This document shows positions 8,247 through 18,600 of a stretch of 64,000 nucleotides of DNA, piece by piece. The position numbers were made by a program, and so were the translations under genes. The notes below the pieces were generated by a model. That model saw only the letters and a program-made list of their open reading frames with translations, was not told the origin of the DNA and did no database searches. Source of the stretch: Nocardioides sp. W7 (lineage in GTDB: Bacteria; Actinomycetota; Actinomycetes; Propionibacteriales; Nocardioidaceae); assembly GCF_022919075.1 (NCBI RefSeq), contig NZ_CP095078.1, positions 930,001 through 994,000 of the forward strand, read 5' to 3'. Position 1 is the first letter of the stretch; the number at the start of each line of letters is the position of its first letter.

Positions 8247-9374
8247 ATGACCGAGCTGCTGCGGGACCTGGCGCCCCAGGTCCTGGGCGTCCTCGTCCGC
8301 CGCGGGGGTGACTTCGCGGTGGCCGAGGACGCCGTGCAGGAGGCGCTCATCGAGGCGGTACGACGCTGGCCCGACCACCCGCCCGCGGACCCGAAGGCCT
8401 GGCTGGTGACCGTTGCATGGCGCAAGCTCGTCGACGCGCAGCGCTCGGAGGCGGCCCGCCGTACCCGCGAGGAGCGGGTGGCCGAGGAGCCGGCGGCGGG
8501 GCCGGCGGAGCAGCACGACGACACCCTGCTGCTGCTCTTCTGGTGCTGCCACCCGGCGCTGACGCCCGCCTCGGCCGTGGCCCTCACGCTACGCGCGGTC
8601 GGCGGGCTGACGACCCGGCAGATCGGGGCGGCCTACCTCGTTCCCGAGGCGACGATGGCCCAGCGGATCAGCCGGGCGAAGCGGACCGTGGCCCGCCAGG
8701 GGGTCGGCGCGACCGGCGACCTCCGCGACGTGCTGAAGGTGCTCTACCTGATGTTCAACGAGGGCTACTCCGGCGACGTCGACCTCGCGGCCGAGGCGAT
8801 CCGGCTGACCCGGACCCTGGCGCGGGCCAGCGCCGAGCCGGAGGTGGCTGGGCTGCTCGCGCTGATGCTGCTGCACCACGCCCGGCGGGCGGCCCGGTTC
8901 GCGGCCGACGGATCGCTGGTGCCCCTGGCCGATCAGGACCGTTCCCGGTGGGACACGACCCTGATCACGGAGGGCGTCGACGTGCTCCAGGCGGCACTCG
9001 CCGTCGACCGGCTGGGCGAGTACCAGGCCCAGGCCGCCATCGCCGCCCTGCACTGCGACGTACCGACGGCCGCCGACACCGACTGGACCCAGGTCCTGGA
9101 GTGGTACGACGAGCTGCTGCGGCTCACCGACTCCCCGGTGGTCGCGCTGAACCGCGCGGTCGCCGTCGGGGAGGTGGACGGCCCGCTGGCCGGGCTGCGC
9201 GCGCTCGAGGCGGTGCCGGTCGACGTACCCCGTCGGACGGCGGTGGAGGCGTGGCTGCGCGAGCGGGCGGGGGAGACCGCGACGGCGCGGGCGCTGTACG
9301 CCCGCGCCGCCGAGCTGGCCACCAGCGTGGCCGAGCGGACCCACCTGACGCGGCAGGCCGCCCGGCTCGGCTGA
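8247..9374 (+). CDS. ECF42-type RNA polymerase sigma factor with long C-terminal domain
   Basis: Sigma factor of 375 residues, about twice the usual ECF length. Region 2 occupies about 1-75 (EDAVQEALIEAVRRWP) and region 4 about 95-155 (LTTRQIGAAYLVPEATMAQR). The rest (about 165-375) is a helical TPR-like domain containing the family landmarks LYLMFNEGYSG and NRAVAVGE. ECF42 members need this C-terminal domain for activity and are encoded next to DGPF proteins, as here. No anti-sigma gene is nearby, which is normal for the group. It ends facing the hydrolase gene, and the gap is covered by a small hairpin. Confidence 0.9.
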   Translation: MTELLRDLAPQVLGVLVRRGGDFAVAEDAVQEALIEAVRRWPDHPPADPKAWLVTVAWRKLVDAQRSEAARRTREERVAEEPAAGPAEQHDDTLLLLFWCCHPALTPASAVALTLRAVGGLTTRQIGAAYLVPEATMAQRISRAKRTVARQGVGATGDLRDVLKVLYLMFNEGYSGDVDLAAEAIRLTRTLARASAEPEVAGLLALMLLHHARRAARFAADGSLVPLADQDRSRWDTTLITEGVDVLQAALAVDRLGEYQAQAAIAALHCDVPTAADTDWTQVLEWYDELLRLTDSPVVALNRAVAVGEVDGPLAGLRALEAVPVDVPRRTAVEAWLRERAGETATARALYARAAELATSVAERTHLTRQAARLG

Positions 9375-9397
9375 GGCCGGAGCCGGATCGGCTCAGC
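9370..9397. terminator. Hairpin across two convergent stop codons
   Basis: GCTGAG (9370-9375) pairs with CTCAGC (9392-9397); with one bulged base the stem extends by CCG/CGG. It includes the TGA of the sigma gene and the stop of the hydrolase gene on the other strand. No U-tract is seen. A bidirectional terminator is inferred from position. Confidence 0.4.
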
Positions 9398-10358
9398 GGA
9401 TCGGGGCCGCCAGCGGCAGGCTCCGGTCGACCAGGTCCTTGACCTTCGAGCCGCAGGTGGAGACGACCGCCGCGTCGGTGCAGTAGTACGCCGACGTCTT
9501 CGTGCCGGTGGCCAGGTCCTTGGCCCAGGTCGAGCCGAAGTCCCGCAGCCGGGCGGTCTGGGTGGTGTTGGCGCTGCACAGCGCGCCGGCGACGCCGATG
9601 ATGTCGGTGTTCTCGCCCTCGACGTCGATGTGGCAGCTGCCGCCGACCGGCATGCCGAGGACGTACTTCTCCCACACCAGCTGGATGCCGACGTAGGGGT
9701 TGGTCAGCCCGATCAGGGCGCCGTGCGAGTTGTTGAACAGGTTCGTCACGCTCGGTCGCGCGGTCACGGCCAGCACCGGACGGGTGCCGCCCGCGGAGAT
9801 CGTCTCGAGGTTGGCGGTGAAGTCGCCGGAGGCGACGGGGTCGAAGAGGACGGCGCCGGCGAGGTCGCCGTACCCGTTCGCGACCAGGCGCGCGCCGAGC
9901 TCGCTGGCGAAGTGGCCGCCGGCGGAGTGGCCGCCGACGATGTAGCGCTGCGGCAGCGGCTTGCCGGCCGGCGGCGTGATCGTCCGGGCGCTGAGCAGGT
10001 CACCGAGCGCGTCGGCGAGCTCGGGGTTGCCGGCGGTCAGGTCGCCGTTGACGCACAGCACCATCACGCCCTTCTGGGCGATCGCCTTGCTGGTGCCGCG
10101 CAGGTTGCCGCAGCCGCGGCTGAAGCCGTGCTCGAGGACCATCAGCGCGGACGCGGTGCCGTTCGGCAGGTACCAGTCGACGCTGTGGCTCTCCCCGTCG
10201 ACGACGAGCTGGCTGTTCACGCAGGTGCTGGTCGTGGAGCTGTAGGTGTTGCACGCGACGTCCGCTGCCTGGGCGGCGGGTGAGATCCCCACCAGCCCGG
10301 CGAGAAGCGTGGCTCCCGCGACTGCGGCGGCACCGATCGTGGCTCGTACGTTCTTCAC
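9393..10358 (-). CDS. Secreted alpha/beta hydrolase (lipase-like)
   Basis: Exported hydrolase of 321 residues. The start is GTG at 10358, with GGGAG upstream, because the signal peptide begins there (KNVRAT, hydrophobic core, AAQA-A cleavage near residue 32); the longer open frame upstream is not protein-like. The mature enzyme has the nucleophile elbow GHSAGG with Ser at about 145. A Cys-His-Asp stretch near residue 250 (GSCHIDVEGE) probably brings the catalytic His. Several cysteine pairs fit an extracellular fold. It resembles PET-hydrolase/cutinase-like and chlorophyllase-like secreted esterases only in general layout; the substrate is unknown. Confidence 0.82.
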   Translation of the reverse strand: MKNVRATIGAAAVAGATLLAGLVGISPAAQAADVACNTYSSTTSTCVNSQLVVDGESHSVDWYLPNGTASALMVLEHGFSRGCGNLRGTSKAIAQKGVMVLCVNGDLTAGNPELADALGDLLSARTITPPAGKPLPQRYIVGGHSAGGHFASELGARLVANGYGDLAGAVLFDPVASGDFTANLETISAGGTRPVLAVTARPSVTNLFNNSHGALIGLTNPYVGIQLVWEKYVLGMPVGGSCHIDVEGENTDIIGVAGALCSANTTQTARLRDFGSTWAKDLATGTKTSAYYCTDAAVVSTCGSKVKDLVDRSLPLAAPIR

Positions 10359-10659
10359 AGACTGCTCCCTTGGTCGATGTGGACCCCCGGCCCACCCGGC
10401 CCCCCGCAGCGGAACGTAGCGGCGCGGGTACGTCCTCCGGCAAGGGTCGATCGCGGGCCTGGACCGGTCTGGACCAGACCAGTCGACGGACCGCCGCAAC
10501 CCGGTGCCCGCCTTGCGCGAACTGTCATCGGGACGAAACAGAGCGGTCTTAGAGTGGCCGTCGAGGTGACCGTGGGCCGCATCGCCAACGGGGGGCGAGG
10601 CCAGGGGAGACGGTCGCCTCGACCAGTTGTGCACACCCTCGACCCGGAGCCGATGCCCG
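10359..10659. other. 301-nt divergent intergenic region with a 15-nt palindrome
   Basis: The region separates the hydrolase gene (minus) and the DUF6221-like gene (plus). It must hold both promoters. The only clear structure is GGTCTGG-A-CCAGACC at 10466-10480, a perfect 7-bp-arm palindrome of operator type. No open frame with plausible coding character was seen. Confidence 0.5.
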
Positions 10660-10956
10660 ATGCCCGACACCCGCTCCTCCGGCGGCCTGACCGGTCACGA
10701 CGCCGGAGTCGACAGTCTCTTCGAGTTCCTGCACGCGCGGATCTGCGAGTCCGTGGGCATCGCCGCGGCTCGCGGCGACGAGCCCGTCGAGCGGTTCTCG
10801 CGGCAGACCCTCTCGATCCTCGACGACATGCGCCGCGACCTCGACGAGGATCCGCGGCGCGCCGACGAGGTGGCGCGCTTCCTCTACCGGATGGCCGCGG
10901 CGTACGTCGACCACCCGGACTACCGGAGCTACTGGACGCTCTTCAGCGGTCCCTGA
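10660..10956 (+). CDS. DUF6221-like small protein
   Basis: Protein of 98 residues. It starts at the ATG at 10660 (MPDTRSS), with GGAG upstream. It is largely helical: SLFEFLHARICESVG, then LSILDDMRRDLDEDPRRAD, ending in AAAYVDHPDYRSYW. The YADHPDY-x-x-W ending and the LxxFLxARLxE beginning are those of DUF6221, a small actinobacterial family of unknown function. The 3' end overlaps the convergent SRPBCC gene by 14 nt. Confidence 0.65.
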   Translation: MPDTRSSGGLTGHDAGVDSLFEFLHARICESVGIAAARGDEPVERFSRQTLSILDDMRRDLDEDPRRADEVARFLYRMAAAYVDHPDYRSYWTLFSGP

Positions 10957-11425
10957 CCGAGGCCAGCACCCGGTCGTCCGCGCAGGCCCGGGCGAAGGCG
11001 GCGATCCGGGCGCGGATCTCGCGGCCCAGCAGCCAGCGGCCGACCCGGTCCGCGACCGGGGCGAGCCAGGCGGGCCGTCCCGACCATGTGTACTTCCAGA
11101 CCGTGCGGGTGCCGGCGACGCCGTCGCGCTCCTCGGGGGTGAACCGCCAGCCGCCGCCGAAGGAGGCGAAGAACCACGGGCCCTTCTCCATCGTCATGCC
11201 GACCGAGGTGGGCGGACGGTAGGAGACGTACCTGCTGACCATCGACGGGCCGACCCGTGCTCGGGTGAAGGTGTGCACGCCCGTGTCGGGGCGCTCGGCG
11301 TCCAGGAGGTGCTGGTGGCGGATGAACGGGTCCCACGAGAGCCGGACCGCGCCGGTGGTCTGGGACACCGCGAACGCCGTCTCGGGCGGGACCGGCACCC
11401 ACGTCTCGGCAGTCACCTGTGGCAT
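10943..11425 (-). CDS. SRPBCC (START/Bet v1-like) family protein
   Basis: Protein of 160 residues. The start at 11425 (MPQVTAETW) is supported by the conserved beginning of the fold (VPVPPETAFAVSQTTGAVRL) and by CAGGCT 6 nt upstream, so it is probably leaderless. SRPBCC proteins form a helix-grip cavity for hydrophobic ligands; related cyclase/dehydrase-type members have diverse roles. It ends in a basic helix. Its start is only 83 nt from the divergent SDR gene, so the two may share a control region. Confidence 0.75.
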   Translation of the reverse strand: MPQVTAETWVPVPPETAFAVSQTTGAVRLSWDPFIRHQHLLDAERPDTGVHTFTRARVGPSMVSRYVSYRPPTSVGMTMEKGPWFFASFGGGWRFTPEERDGVAGTRTVWKYTWSGRPAWLAPVADRVGRWLLGREIRARIAAFARACADDRVLASVRDR

Positions 11426-11508
11426 GGACCGAGCCTGCCCGGTCGCGGACCGGGCGAACCCTGTGCACGGCCGCCGCCACCCGCCCATCCTCCTGGCAAC
11501 CTGGGGCC

Positions 11509-12480
11509 ATGGCGATCTCCCACCTCCTCGACACGGCGCTGGACCGCTCCGTCGTGCTCGGCTACACGCGACTCGGCTCACGGCTGCGCCGGCGGTGGTG
11601 GCCGGCCGACCCCGCGCCCGGCTCGATGGTCGGCAGGCGGGTCCTGGTCACCGGCGCGACCTCCGGGATCGGGGAGGCGATGGCGGGCTCGTTCGCCGCT
11701 CTGGGGGCCACGGTGCACGTGCTGGGCCGCAACGCCGAGAAGCTCGCGGGGGTCGCGCGCGAGCTCCGGGTCGCCCATCCCACCACCGAGATCGTCGAGG
11801 AGATCTGCGACGTCGGCGACCTGGAGGCGGTCCGGGCCTGGGGCGAGGCCTTCGCCGACCGGGTGCCGGGGCTCGACGGGCTCGTCCACAACGCCGGCAC
11901 GGTGACCGAGACGCGCACCGAGAGTCCGCAGGGTCACGAGCTCCAGCTCGCCGTCCACGTCCTCGGCCCGCACCTGATGACCGAGCTGCTGCTGGACGCG
12001 CTCACCGCCAGCCGCGGGATGGTCGTGTGGATGTCGACGGGCGGGATGTACGGCGCCGGCCTGGAGTCCACACCGGACGGGATCGAGTACCGCGACGGCG
12101 ACTACCGCGGCCTGCAGGCGTACGCCCGGACCAAGCGGATGCAGGTCGTGCTGGCCGACGCGTGGGCCCGGCGGTACGACGGCACCGACGTCCGCGTCGA
12201 GAGCATGCACCCGGGCTGGGTCGAGACGCCCGGGGTCGCCACCCACCTGCCCACCTTCCGCAAGCTCACCCGACCGGTGCTGCGCACCGCCGAGGACGGC
12301 GCCGACACCGCCGTCTGGCTGATCGCCACCCGCCCGGAGTCGGGGCCCGGGCACTTCTGGCACGACCGGGTCCAGCGGCCCACCACCTTCGGCTGGCAGC
12401 GCGAGGAGGACCCCGCCGCGGTGGCGGCGTTCCTCGAGTACGTCGCGGTCAGCACCGAGACGCCCCCCGACTGGGACTGA
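11509..12480 (+). CDS. Short-chain dehydrogenase/reductase
   Basis: NAD(P)-dependent oxidoreductase of 323 residues. It has the Rossmann motif TGATSGIG (about 48-55), HNAG near 127-130, and the catalytic YxxxK as YARTK (Tyr205, Lys209), with STGG near 176 supplying the catalytic Ser. An N-terminal extension of about 40 residues precedes the Rossmann fold. The family resembles retinol-dehydrogenase-like or DHRS12-like SDRs; the substrate is unknown. CAACCT ends 6 nt before the ATG, so the mRNA is probably leaderless. The gene is followed by a triple-arm palindromic repeat and a strong terminator. Confidence 0.88.
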   Translation: MAISHLLDTALDRSVVLGYTRLGSRLRRRWWPADPAPGSMVGRRVLVTGATSGIGEAMAGSFAALGATVHVLGRNAEKLAGVARELRVAHPTTEIVEEICDVGDLEAVRAWGEAFADRVPGLDGLVHNAGTVTETRTESPQGHELQLAVHVLGPHLMTELLLDALTASRGMVVWMSTGGMYGAGLESTPDGIEYRDGDYRGLQAYARTKRMQVVLADAWARRYDGTDVRVESMHPGWVETPGVATHLPTFRKLTRPVLRTAEDGADTAVWLIATRPESGPGHFWHDRVQRPTTFGWQREEDPAAVAAFLEYVAVSTETPPDWD

Positions 12481-12485
12481 CAGGA

Positions 12486-12540
12486 GGGCCGAGTCAGCAC
12501 CAGTAGTGCTGACTCGGCCCCCTACTTCTGCTGACTCGGC
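12486..12540. repeat. Three-arm palindromic repeat, family A copy 1
   Basis: Arm 1 GGGCCGAGTCAGCAC (12486-12500) and arm 2 GTGCTGACTCGGCCC (12506-12520) form a perfect 15-bp hairpin with a 5-nt loop. After 8 nt a third arm TGCTGACTCGGC (12529-12540) repeats arm 2. The same design with the same arms recurs at 47985-48038. It lies 6 nt after an SDR stop codon. It may act as a terminator or be a dispersed REP-like element. Confidence 0.85.
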
Positions 12541-12550
12541 GTTGCCAAGC

Positions 12551-12584
12551 AGACAGGGCCGGCCCCGGAGGGCCGGCCCTGTCT
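12551..12584. terminator. Strong bidirectional hairpin terminator
   Basis: AGACAGGGCCGGCC (12551-12564) pairs perfectly over 14 bp with 12571-12584 around the loop CCGGAG. It sits between the convergent SDR gene and the giant DUF11 gene. No U-tract is present, as is common for actinobacterial terminators. Confidence 0.8.
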
Positions 12585-12608
12585 GGCGGTGGTGCGGTGG
12601 GTGGTGCG

Positions 12609-15600
12609 TCAGCCGATCCGGAACCGGCGGGCCCGGTCGTGGCGGACGTCCTGGCGGAACCGCTTCTTGATGGTGACCCGGACCCGGTCGGTGCCGCCAG
12701 CGAGGACACGGTAGCGGGCGGTGCCGATGACGATGCGCTTCGCCCGGCCGTGCCGCTTGGCGATCACCGCGGTCAGGGTGACCGTGCCGGTGCAGACTCC
12801 GCTGCCCGCGCAGGCGACCCGGACCGTAGCGCCCCTGCTCGCCGAGACGACCCGGAACGCGCCGACGGCCGAGACCGGGGCCGCGGGTGCCGGGGCCGGC
12901 CCGGGCGCGGGCGCCGGGGTGACGCTGCCGGCGGCGCGGGCCAGGGTGACCGTGGCCGAGCCGGTGTCGTTCGCCGCGTCCGCGTCGTACGTCGTGGTCG
13001 CGACCTCGGCGATGTTGACCACGGTCAGCACCTCGGCCAGCTCCGGACCGGTGCGGATCCCGATGCACTCCAGGTCGAGCAGCACGTCGAGCGGCCCGTC
13101 CGTGGTGTTGAGCAGACGGAAGTCCCGGTTGACCGGCTGCGGCTCGTGGCCGAGGGGCAGTACGCCGGCGGGCAGGTCATACGTCGCCGTGATGCCCTTG
13201 AAGCCGACCGGGCAGCCGACCCGCTCGACGCTCTCCCCGGGGGCCAGCGTCACGGTCCGGGTCACGTGCTCCAGGTCGAGCCCGTGCAGGTGCGACGGCG
13301 TGCCGCCCATCGCGGTCCGGGTCTGGAGCGCCCGGATGCTGAGCGTGGCCTGGGCCGGGGTGATCACGTCGACCGTGAATCGCCAGCCGCCGGCGACCGG
13401 CTCCGCCGCGACCAGGCGGGCCTGGCCGCTGAGCACCTCGATGCCCGGCGCGACCGCACGGGTGCCGGCGGCGACCGGCAGCGTCACGTCGTGCCGGCCG
13501 ACGGCGAGCGCGCCGGTGCCGAGGGTCTGCAGCGAGCCGACCGCGATGTCGTGGGCGTGGCCCGCGACGGTGGTCGTGCTGCCCGCGAGGCAGGTGCCGA
13601 AGAGCTTCACCTGGGCCTGGCCGGTGGCGTGGTTGGTGACCACGAACCGGTAGGTGCCGAGGCTGGTCGAGCGGGCCTCGCGGACCACGACGTCGGCCTT
13701 GGTGCCGGTGCCCTGGTCGACGCTCATCACCCCGACGGAGCCGTCGGTCATGGTGGCGCCGCCGGTGCAGCTCAGGTCCTGGGTCCGGGTCTCGCCGGCC
13801 TGCAGCGAGACGTACTGCTCGGACTTGGACACGTCGAGCTGGTGGTCGTGGCTGTCGACGGCCGGCACCGGCGGGGTGCCCTTGGCCTTCGCGGCGATCG
13901 TGACGGTCCGCTCGGCGCCCGGTGCGAGCGCGCCGAACGCGCAGCTCACCGTGCCGGCGGCCTGCGTGCAGGTCGGCGCGCCCGGAGTCACCGACACGAA
14001 GGTCAGGTCGGCCGGGAGCGGGTCGGTGAGCGTGACGTTCTGAGCCGTCGACGGGCCGTCGTTGCGGGCCACGAGGGTGTAGGTGACGGTGTCGCCGCCC
14101 TCGTAGTCCACGCCGTCGGCCGTCTTGGTGACCGACACGTCGGCCACCGGGGTGACCGGCGTCGTGACCTGGCTGTGGTTGTTGCCCGGCGCCGTGTCCG
14201 GCGTCGTCGTCGTCACGTCGACCGCGTTGGTGACCGGGGTCGTCCGGGCCGGGTCGACCTGGACGGTGACGTGCACCGTGCGGGTCGCGCCGGGCGCCAG
14301 CGTGCCGTAGTCGCAGCTGACGACCTGACCGGTCACCGAGCACCGCTCCTCGTCGTCGAGCGAGACGAAGGTGAGGTACGCCGGCAGCGTGTCGGTCAGC
14401 GTCGACGCCAGCGCGTCCGACGGACCGACGTTGGTGGTGGTGAGCGTGTAGCCGAGCTGCTCACCGGCCAGCACCGAGGTCTTCGACGCCGTCTTGATGA
14501 CCTTCAGGTCGGTCTTGGTGCCGACGACCAGCGAGCCGGTGTCGGTCTTGTCGGTCGGCACCTCGTCGGCGTGCGTCGACGCCGTGTTGGTCAGCGTGGT
14601 GCCGGTGGCGACGTCGGAGCCGACCCGGGCGACGACCGTGATGGTCTTCGACGCGCCAGGGGCCAGGGTGCCGATCGTCCAGTCGACGGTCGAGCCCGAG
14701 GCCGTGCCGGAGGGGGTGCTGCTGACGTAGGTCAGCCCCGCCGGGAGCACGTCGTGGACCACGACGCCGTGGGCGGTGGCGTGGGCGTCGGTGTTCTTCA
14801 CCGTGATCGTGAAAGTCGCGTCCTCGCCGGCCGTCGCGGCGCCGTTGTCAGGCGTCTTGGCGATCGTGAGGTTCGGCTTCACGACGGTCAGGGTGACCGT
14901 GTCCTGCGGGCCGACGTACTCGCGCCAGGGGTTGTCGCCGTCCCCGGTGCGGGTGGCGGTCGAGGCCCCGAAGTACGACGGGATCGCCGCGGTGTTGGTG
15001 ACCTGGTCGCCCGCGTTCAGCTGGGCGCCCGGCTTCACCTTCGCCGTGTACGTGAAGGTGACGGTGGCACCCGCGGCGATCGGGCCCGGGACCAGCCAGC
15101 GCAGGTCCGGGTCACCGGCGGTCCAGCCGTCGGTGCTCAGGGCCGCACCGCCGACCAGGGTGACGTCGACGAGCTCGGTGTCGGGCTGGTCGGTGACGAC
15201 GACGTCGTACGCCGGCCAGGAGCCGGTGTTCTTGACCTTCACCGTGTAGGTGACGGTGTCGTCGCCCTCGACCCGCGGGCCCTTGTCGGCCGCCTTGTCG
15301 ATCGTGAGCGTCGGCTCCTTGACCGCCGTGGTCGCGGTGGCCGGGGTGACCGTGTCGGAGTACGAGGCCGGCACGCTGGTCGGCGTCGCCGGCATCGTGT
15401 CGGTCCGGTTGGTCCGCACGGTCGCCTGGTTGGTGAACGACACCGGCGCAGTGACGCTGCCGCCGCCGCGCTTGGTGGACAGCACGTGCCCGGTCAGGAC
15501 CAGCTCGTAGGTGCGCTGCTGCGCGGCCGGGGCGAGGTCGCCGAGGAACCAGGCGGCCTGCTGAGTCGCGCCGCTGGTGGTCACCGGGAAGGTGCTGACG

Positions 15601-18600
15601 GCCGGGTCGGTGCCGGGGCAGCCGGCGGTGCAGGTGATCGCGCCGTACCCGTCGACGGCGAGGCCGTCCGGCACGGTGTCGACGACCGTGGTGTCGAAGT
15701 AGCGGACGTTCGCGGGCACGGTGACCCGGACCGTCCAGGTGAGGTTGTCGCCGATCGTGGCGGTCGTCGGGCTGACGTCCTTGGTGATCCCGGGCAGCAC
15801 CACCGAGATCGTCTTCTCGGCGGTGGCGTCGTAGTCGCCGGCCGTGGTCGCCGTCGAGGCGGGCGTGCGGACGCCGCCCGTGGCGTTCGGCTGGCTGGTC
15901 GACGTCGCGAGCACCGTGTTCTTGTACGTCGTGCCGCCGACCGCCGGGTCCTCGACCTGCACGGTGTAGGTGAACGCCGTCGAGGCGCCCGGCGCGAGCG
16001 AGGCGTGCGTCCAGGTGATGGTCCGAGTGGCGGAGTTCCAGACGCCCCCGTTGTGGATCGTCACCGGCTCGGTGCCGGCCGGCAGGGTGTCGACGACCAC
16101 CACGTCGTGGGCGGTCGAGACGTTGCTGCCGCTGGTGTTCGACGCGGTGACGGTGAAGGTCTTGACCTCGCCCGAGGTCACGACGGTCGGCCCGGCGACC
16201 GTCTTGGCGACGGCGATCTTGGGCTCGACGATCGTGGTGTTGACCGTGCCGGAGCGCGTGTGCGGGGCGCCGTCCTGGTCGGTGTAGGCCAGGGTCGCGG
16301 TGTTGCCGAGGTTCGTGCCTCGGGTGTTGGCGGCGACGTCGAGCACCTTCGCCTGGAAGGTCAGGACCAGCACGCCGTCCGTCGCGGTGGGGGCGGCGTA
16401 CGTCGCCGGCAGCGTGGCGAGCACGGTGTTGGCGGGCGACTCGGTAACGCCGCCGAAGGCGACGCCGTCGAGCGTGCAGCCGTTCACGCAGAGGCTGCCC
16501 GGCACCAGGGTCTGGCGTGACCCGAGCGGGTCGGTCACCTTGGCGCCGTACGTCGTCGTGTTCTTCGGGATAGTGGTGACGACCGTGTAGGTCACGACCT
16601 CGCCGATCGTCGCCTGGCTGCCGGCGTTGTTGCCCGACTCGTTGACCGAGGTGGTGCGGCCCTTGACGACGTTCGCGTCCCGGGTGCGGATCGTCTCCGT
16701 CGCCTCCGCGGCCGGCATGTTCGGCGTCGGCAGGAACGGGTCCTTGACGACCGGGTTGGCCGGGATCAGCTGGTACGTCGTACCGCTGTTGGTCGTGTAG
16801 CCGTACTCCACGACGCCGACCCGGTTGGTGTAGGCCACGCCCGGGCTGACGTCGGAGGGGACCGTGACGGTGTACGTCAGGTTCTTCGTGGCGCCCGCGG
16901 CGACGTCGACGCCGGTCCAGGTGATCCGGCCGCCGGTGCAGGAGCCGCCGTCCGAGATCGTGGAGATCTCGGCGCAGGTGAAGCCGGAGGGCAGCACGTC
17001 CCAGACGCGCGCGTCCTGGGCCGGGGCGGTGCCGGTGTTGCGGACGCCGACGGTGTAGCCGACGGCCTGGCCGGCCTCGACCTCCTCGTCGTCGGCGGTC
17101 TTGGTGACGCCGAGCTCTGGGAGCGTGAGCTCGAAGTCGACCAGGTCGCGCAGCGTGAACGCCTTGCCGGCGGTGTTCTGGTACGAGAACTTCTGCAGGT
17201 TGCCCTCGACGTCACCGGAGTGGTGGCCGAGCGGGGAGCCCACGGTGGTCTTGAGGGTGACCTCGAAGATCTCACCGCCGGTGTCGACGTCGGTCCCGCC
17301 GCCACCGATCTTCCAGCCGAGCCGGCCGGCGGTGTCGTCGGCGGTATCGTCGAACGCGGTGATGTCGACGGTGTTGTTGGTCGTCTCCTGCCAGGTGCCC
17401 GGCACGTAGGACAGCGAGGCCGGCAGGATGTCGAAGACGTCCTGGCTGAACGTGTCGAGGTGGGTCGGGAAGGTCAGCCGGAGCTTCCAGCAGACCAGGT
17501 CGCCCGGGCCGTACGCCGGCACCGTCTTGCCGTAGTCGGCCGCGACCAGGTCGTCGCAGTCGCCGCTGGCGGGGTACGTCGCCGCGACCTGCTTGAGGAT
17601 CGCGGGGCCCTCGGCGGCCTTGCCCGACTGCGAGACGTCGAAGTCGAGCTCGCCGTCGGTCTCGTCGTGGTCGAGTTTGGTGCCCGAGCCGGCGCAGGTC
17701 GGGTCGGCCGGCGCGCAGCGCACCCAGTCGACGCCCTCGGTGGCGATGTTGTTGGTGACCGCGTCCTTCGACAGCACGGGCGTGGTGTCGAGGAAGCCGC
17801 CCTGGTAGTTGGCCCGGGTGCGGGTCCAGAAGGTCAGCTGCCGGGTCGCGCTCGGCGCGAGACGGGCCAGCGCGGGGTACGTCGACTCGTCCCACACGAT
17901 GGCGAAGGTGCCGTCCGACTGCTCGGCGACCGAGCTGTACGGCTGGCTCGGGAGCTTGCCCGCGGTCGGGGCGCACTCGGCGTCGGTGGCGTTGTTCTGG
18001 GTCGTCAGGTTGCCGGTCCCCAGCGGGCACAGGCCGTTCGGCACGGTGTCGCGGACGACGACGTGGTCGACGTAGCGGTACTCCGAGACCTGCAGGTCCA
18101 CGGTCCACTTGGTCAGGTCGCCCTGCTCGAGCCCGTTGTTGTCGTTGCTCTTCTGGATCGCGATGTCCTCGGCGGTCCGGAGCAGGGTGCCCTCGTCGCT
18201 GACGGCCCGCGGACCGTCGATCGGCGACTGGTAGTCGCCGGCCGCGATCGCGCCGTTGAGCAGCGGCTGCTCGTCGTACGTCTCCGGGCCGGAGTTGTTG
18301 TCGAGGTTCACGGCCTGGGCGCCGGTGGTGGCGGGGGTGCCGCCGGGCGTGGTCCAGGTCAGGGTGTTCTCGCGGATCGGGATCGCCGCGGCGTAGCGGA
18401 TCTTCTTCACCTGGTCGGCACCGAAGCCGCCGAGGTGGGTCCAGCGCACGTGGGTGTAGACGCCGGCCGGGAGCGGGCCCGAGCCGTCGGGGTCGGTGTC
18501 GACCGTCTCGACCAGGACCGGGTCGACGCAGTCGGTGGTCGGCTGGCTGACGACGATCGGTCCCGAGCCGGCGTACTCCTCGGCGGAGCCGGGGTTGGTC

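Noticed and set aside
12597..16520. 1307-residue open frame on the plus strand opposite the giant DUF11 gene
   Set aside because: It is rich in Arg, Gly, Ala and Val with no domain pattern; it mirrors the codon bias of the real minus-strand gene, which has a signal peptide and clear repeats.
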